A stretch of DNA of 64,000 nt from Actinokineospora spheciospongiae (GTDB lineage Bacteria; Actinomycetota; Actinomycetes; Mycobacteriales; Pseudonocardiaceae): the NCBI RefSeq assembly GCF_000564855.1, contig NZ_AYXG01000087.1, positions 1-64,000 of the forward strand, in the 5' to 3' direction. The notes under the pieces are model-generated. The model worked only from the letters and a program-made list of their open reading frames with translations, was not told the origin of the DNA and made no database searches. A program made the position numbers and the translations under genes. Shown here in pieces: positions 63,973-64,000 of the stretch. Within the stretch, counting starts at the first letter, position 1. The number at the start of each line of letters is the position of its first letter.

Positions 63973-64000
63973 GATCGGAATGTCGGTCACGCAAAGGTGT

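Overview
The window is chromosomal DNA from a high-GC actinobacterium. The gene order (DUF2520–panC–panD–coaX, lsr2–clpC–mhuD, mutY–carbonic anhydrase, rlmB–cysS–ispF–ispD–carD–lpqE–radA) matches the block remembered from Mycobacterium tuberculosis around Rv3579c–Rv3603c. The gene style (many GTG/TTG starts, 4-base ATGA/GTGA overlaps, leaderless starts, BTAD regulators, an ECF42 sigma factor) suggests a Pseudonocardiales member of the Actinokineospora/Saccharothrix type. The genus is an inference. There are no rRNA genes, CRISPR arrays or phage genes; one tRNA and one IS607-family insertion are present.

Layout. 1-730: G-rich ~62-bp imperfect tandem repeat and a gene-poor leader. 0.7-3.8 kb: DUF2520 protein and the pantothenate/CoA operon. 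4.2-11 kb: methyltransferase, lsr2, FhuF-like reductase with an iron box, clpC with a ClgR-type box, then a translationally coupled pair of MhuD haem-degrading enzyme and sirtuin. 11-22.7 kb: EEP-family protein, DrrAB-like exporter, large BTAD/NB-ARC regulator, M1 lipoprotein peptidase, small enzymes, Tat-exported amidase, mutY and beta-carbonic anhydrase. 22.8-27.4 kb: a membrane-anchored secreted-domain protein, a LacI regulator, and a zinc ABC transporter behind a Zur-like box. 27.4-32.5 kb: two DUF445 paralogues separated by an apparently intact IS607-family element, and a secreted VCBS-like protein. 32.7-42 kb: MBOAT acyltransferase, then the rlmB-to-radA housekeeping block. 42-47.8 kb: trehalose synthesis with an unusual trehalose-phosphatase–GH15 fusion, and a ThrE-like exporter. 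47.9-51.6 kb: tRNA-Thr(TGT) followed by a SARP/AfsR-like regulator divergent from a small secreted cysteine protein. 51.9-55.4 kb: PP2C phosphatase, MDR oxidoreductase, and an ECF42 sigma factor with its DGPF partner. 55.5-64 kb: the start of a siderophore locus (salicylate synthase, aryl-AMP ligase, lipoprotein receptor, ATPase, two permeases, formyltransferase) with two iron boxes, continuing beyond the window or encoded elsewhere.

Themes. Iron handling recurs: three iron-box-like sites, FhuF-like reductase, MhuD and the siderophore locus. Zinc uptake is present with a Zur-like site. The most unusual signals are: the IS607 element, which appears to have landed inside the ribosome binding site of a DUF445 gene and whose predicted guide RNA matches that gene start; the SARP-type 11-bp-phased repeats beside the secreted protein; the trehalose-phosphatase–GH15 fusion; a 15-bp in-frame tandem repeat in the siderophore ATPase; and scattered TCCANNNTGGA palindromes built from low-GC codons. 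All motif and family calls were made by eye, without database searches.
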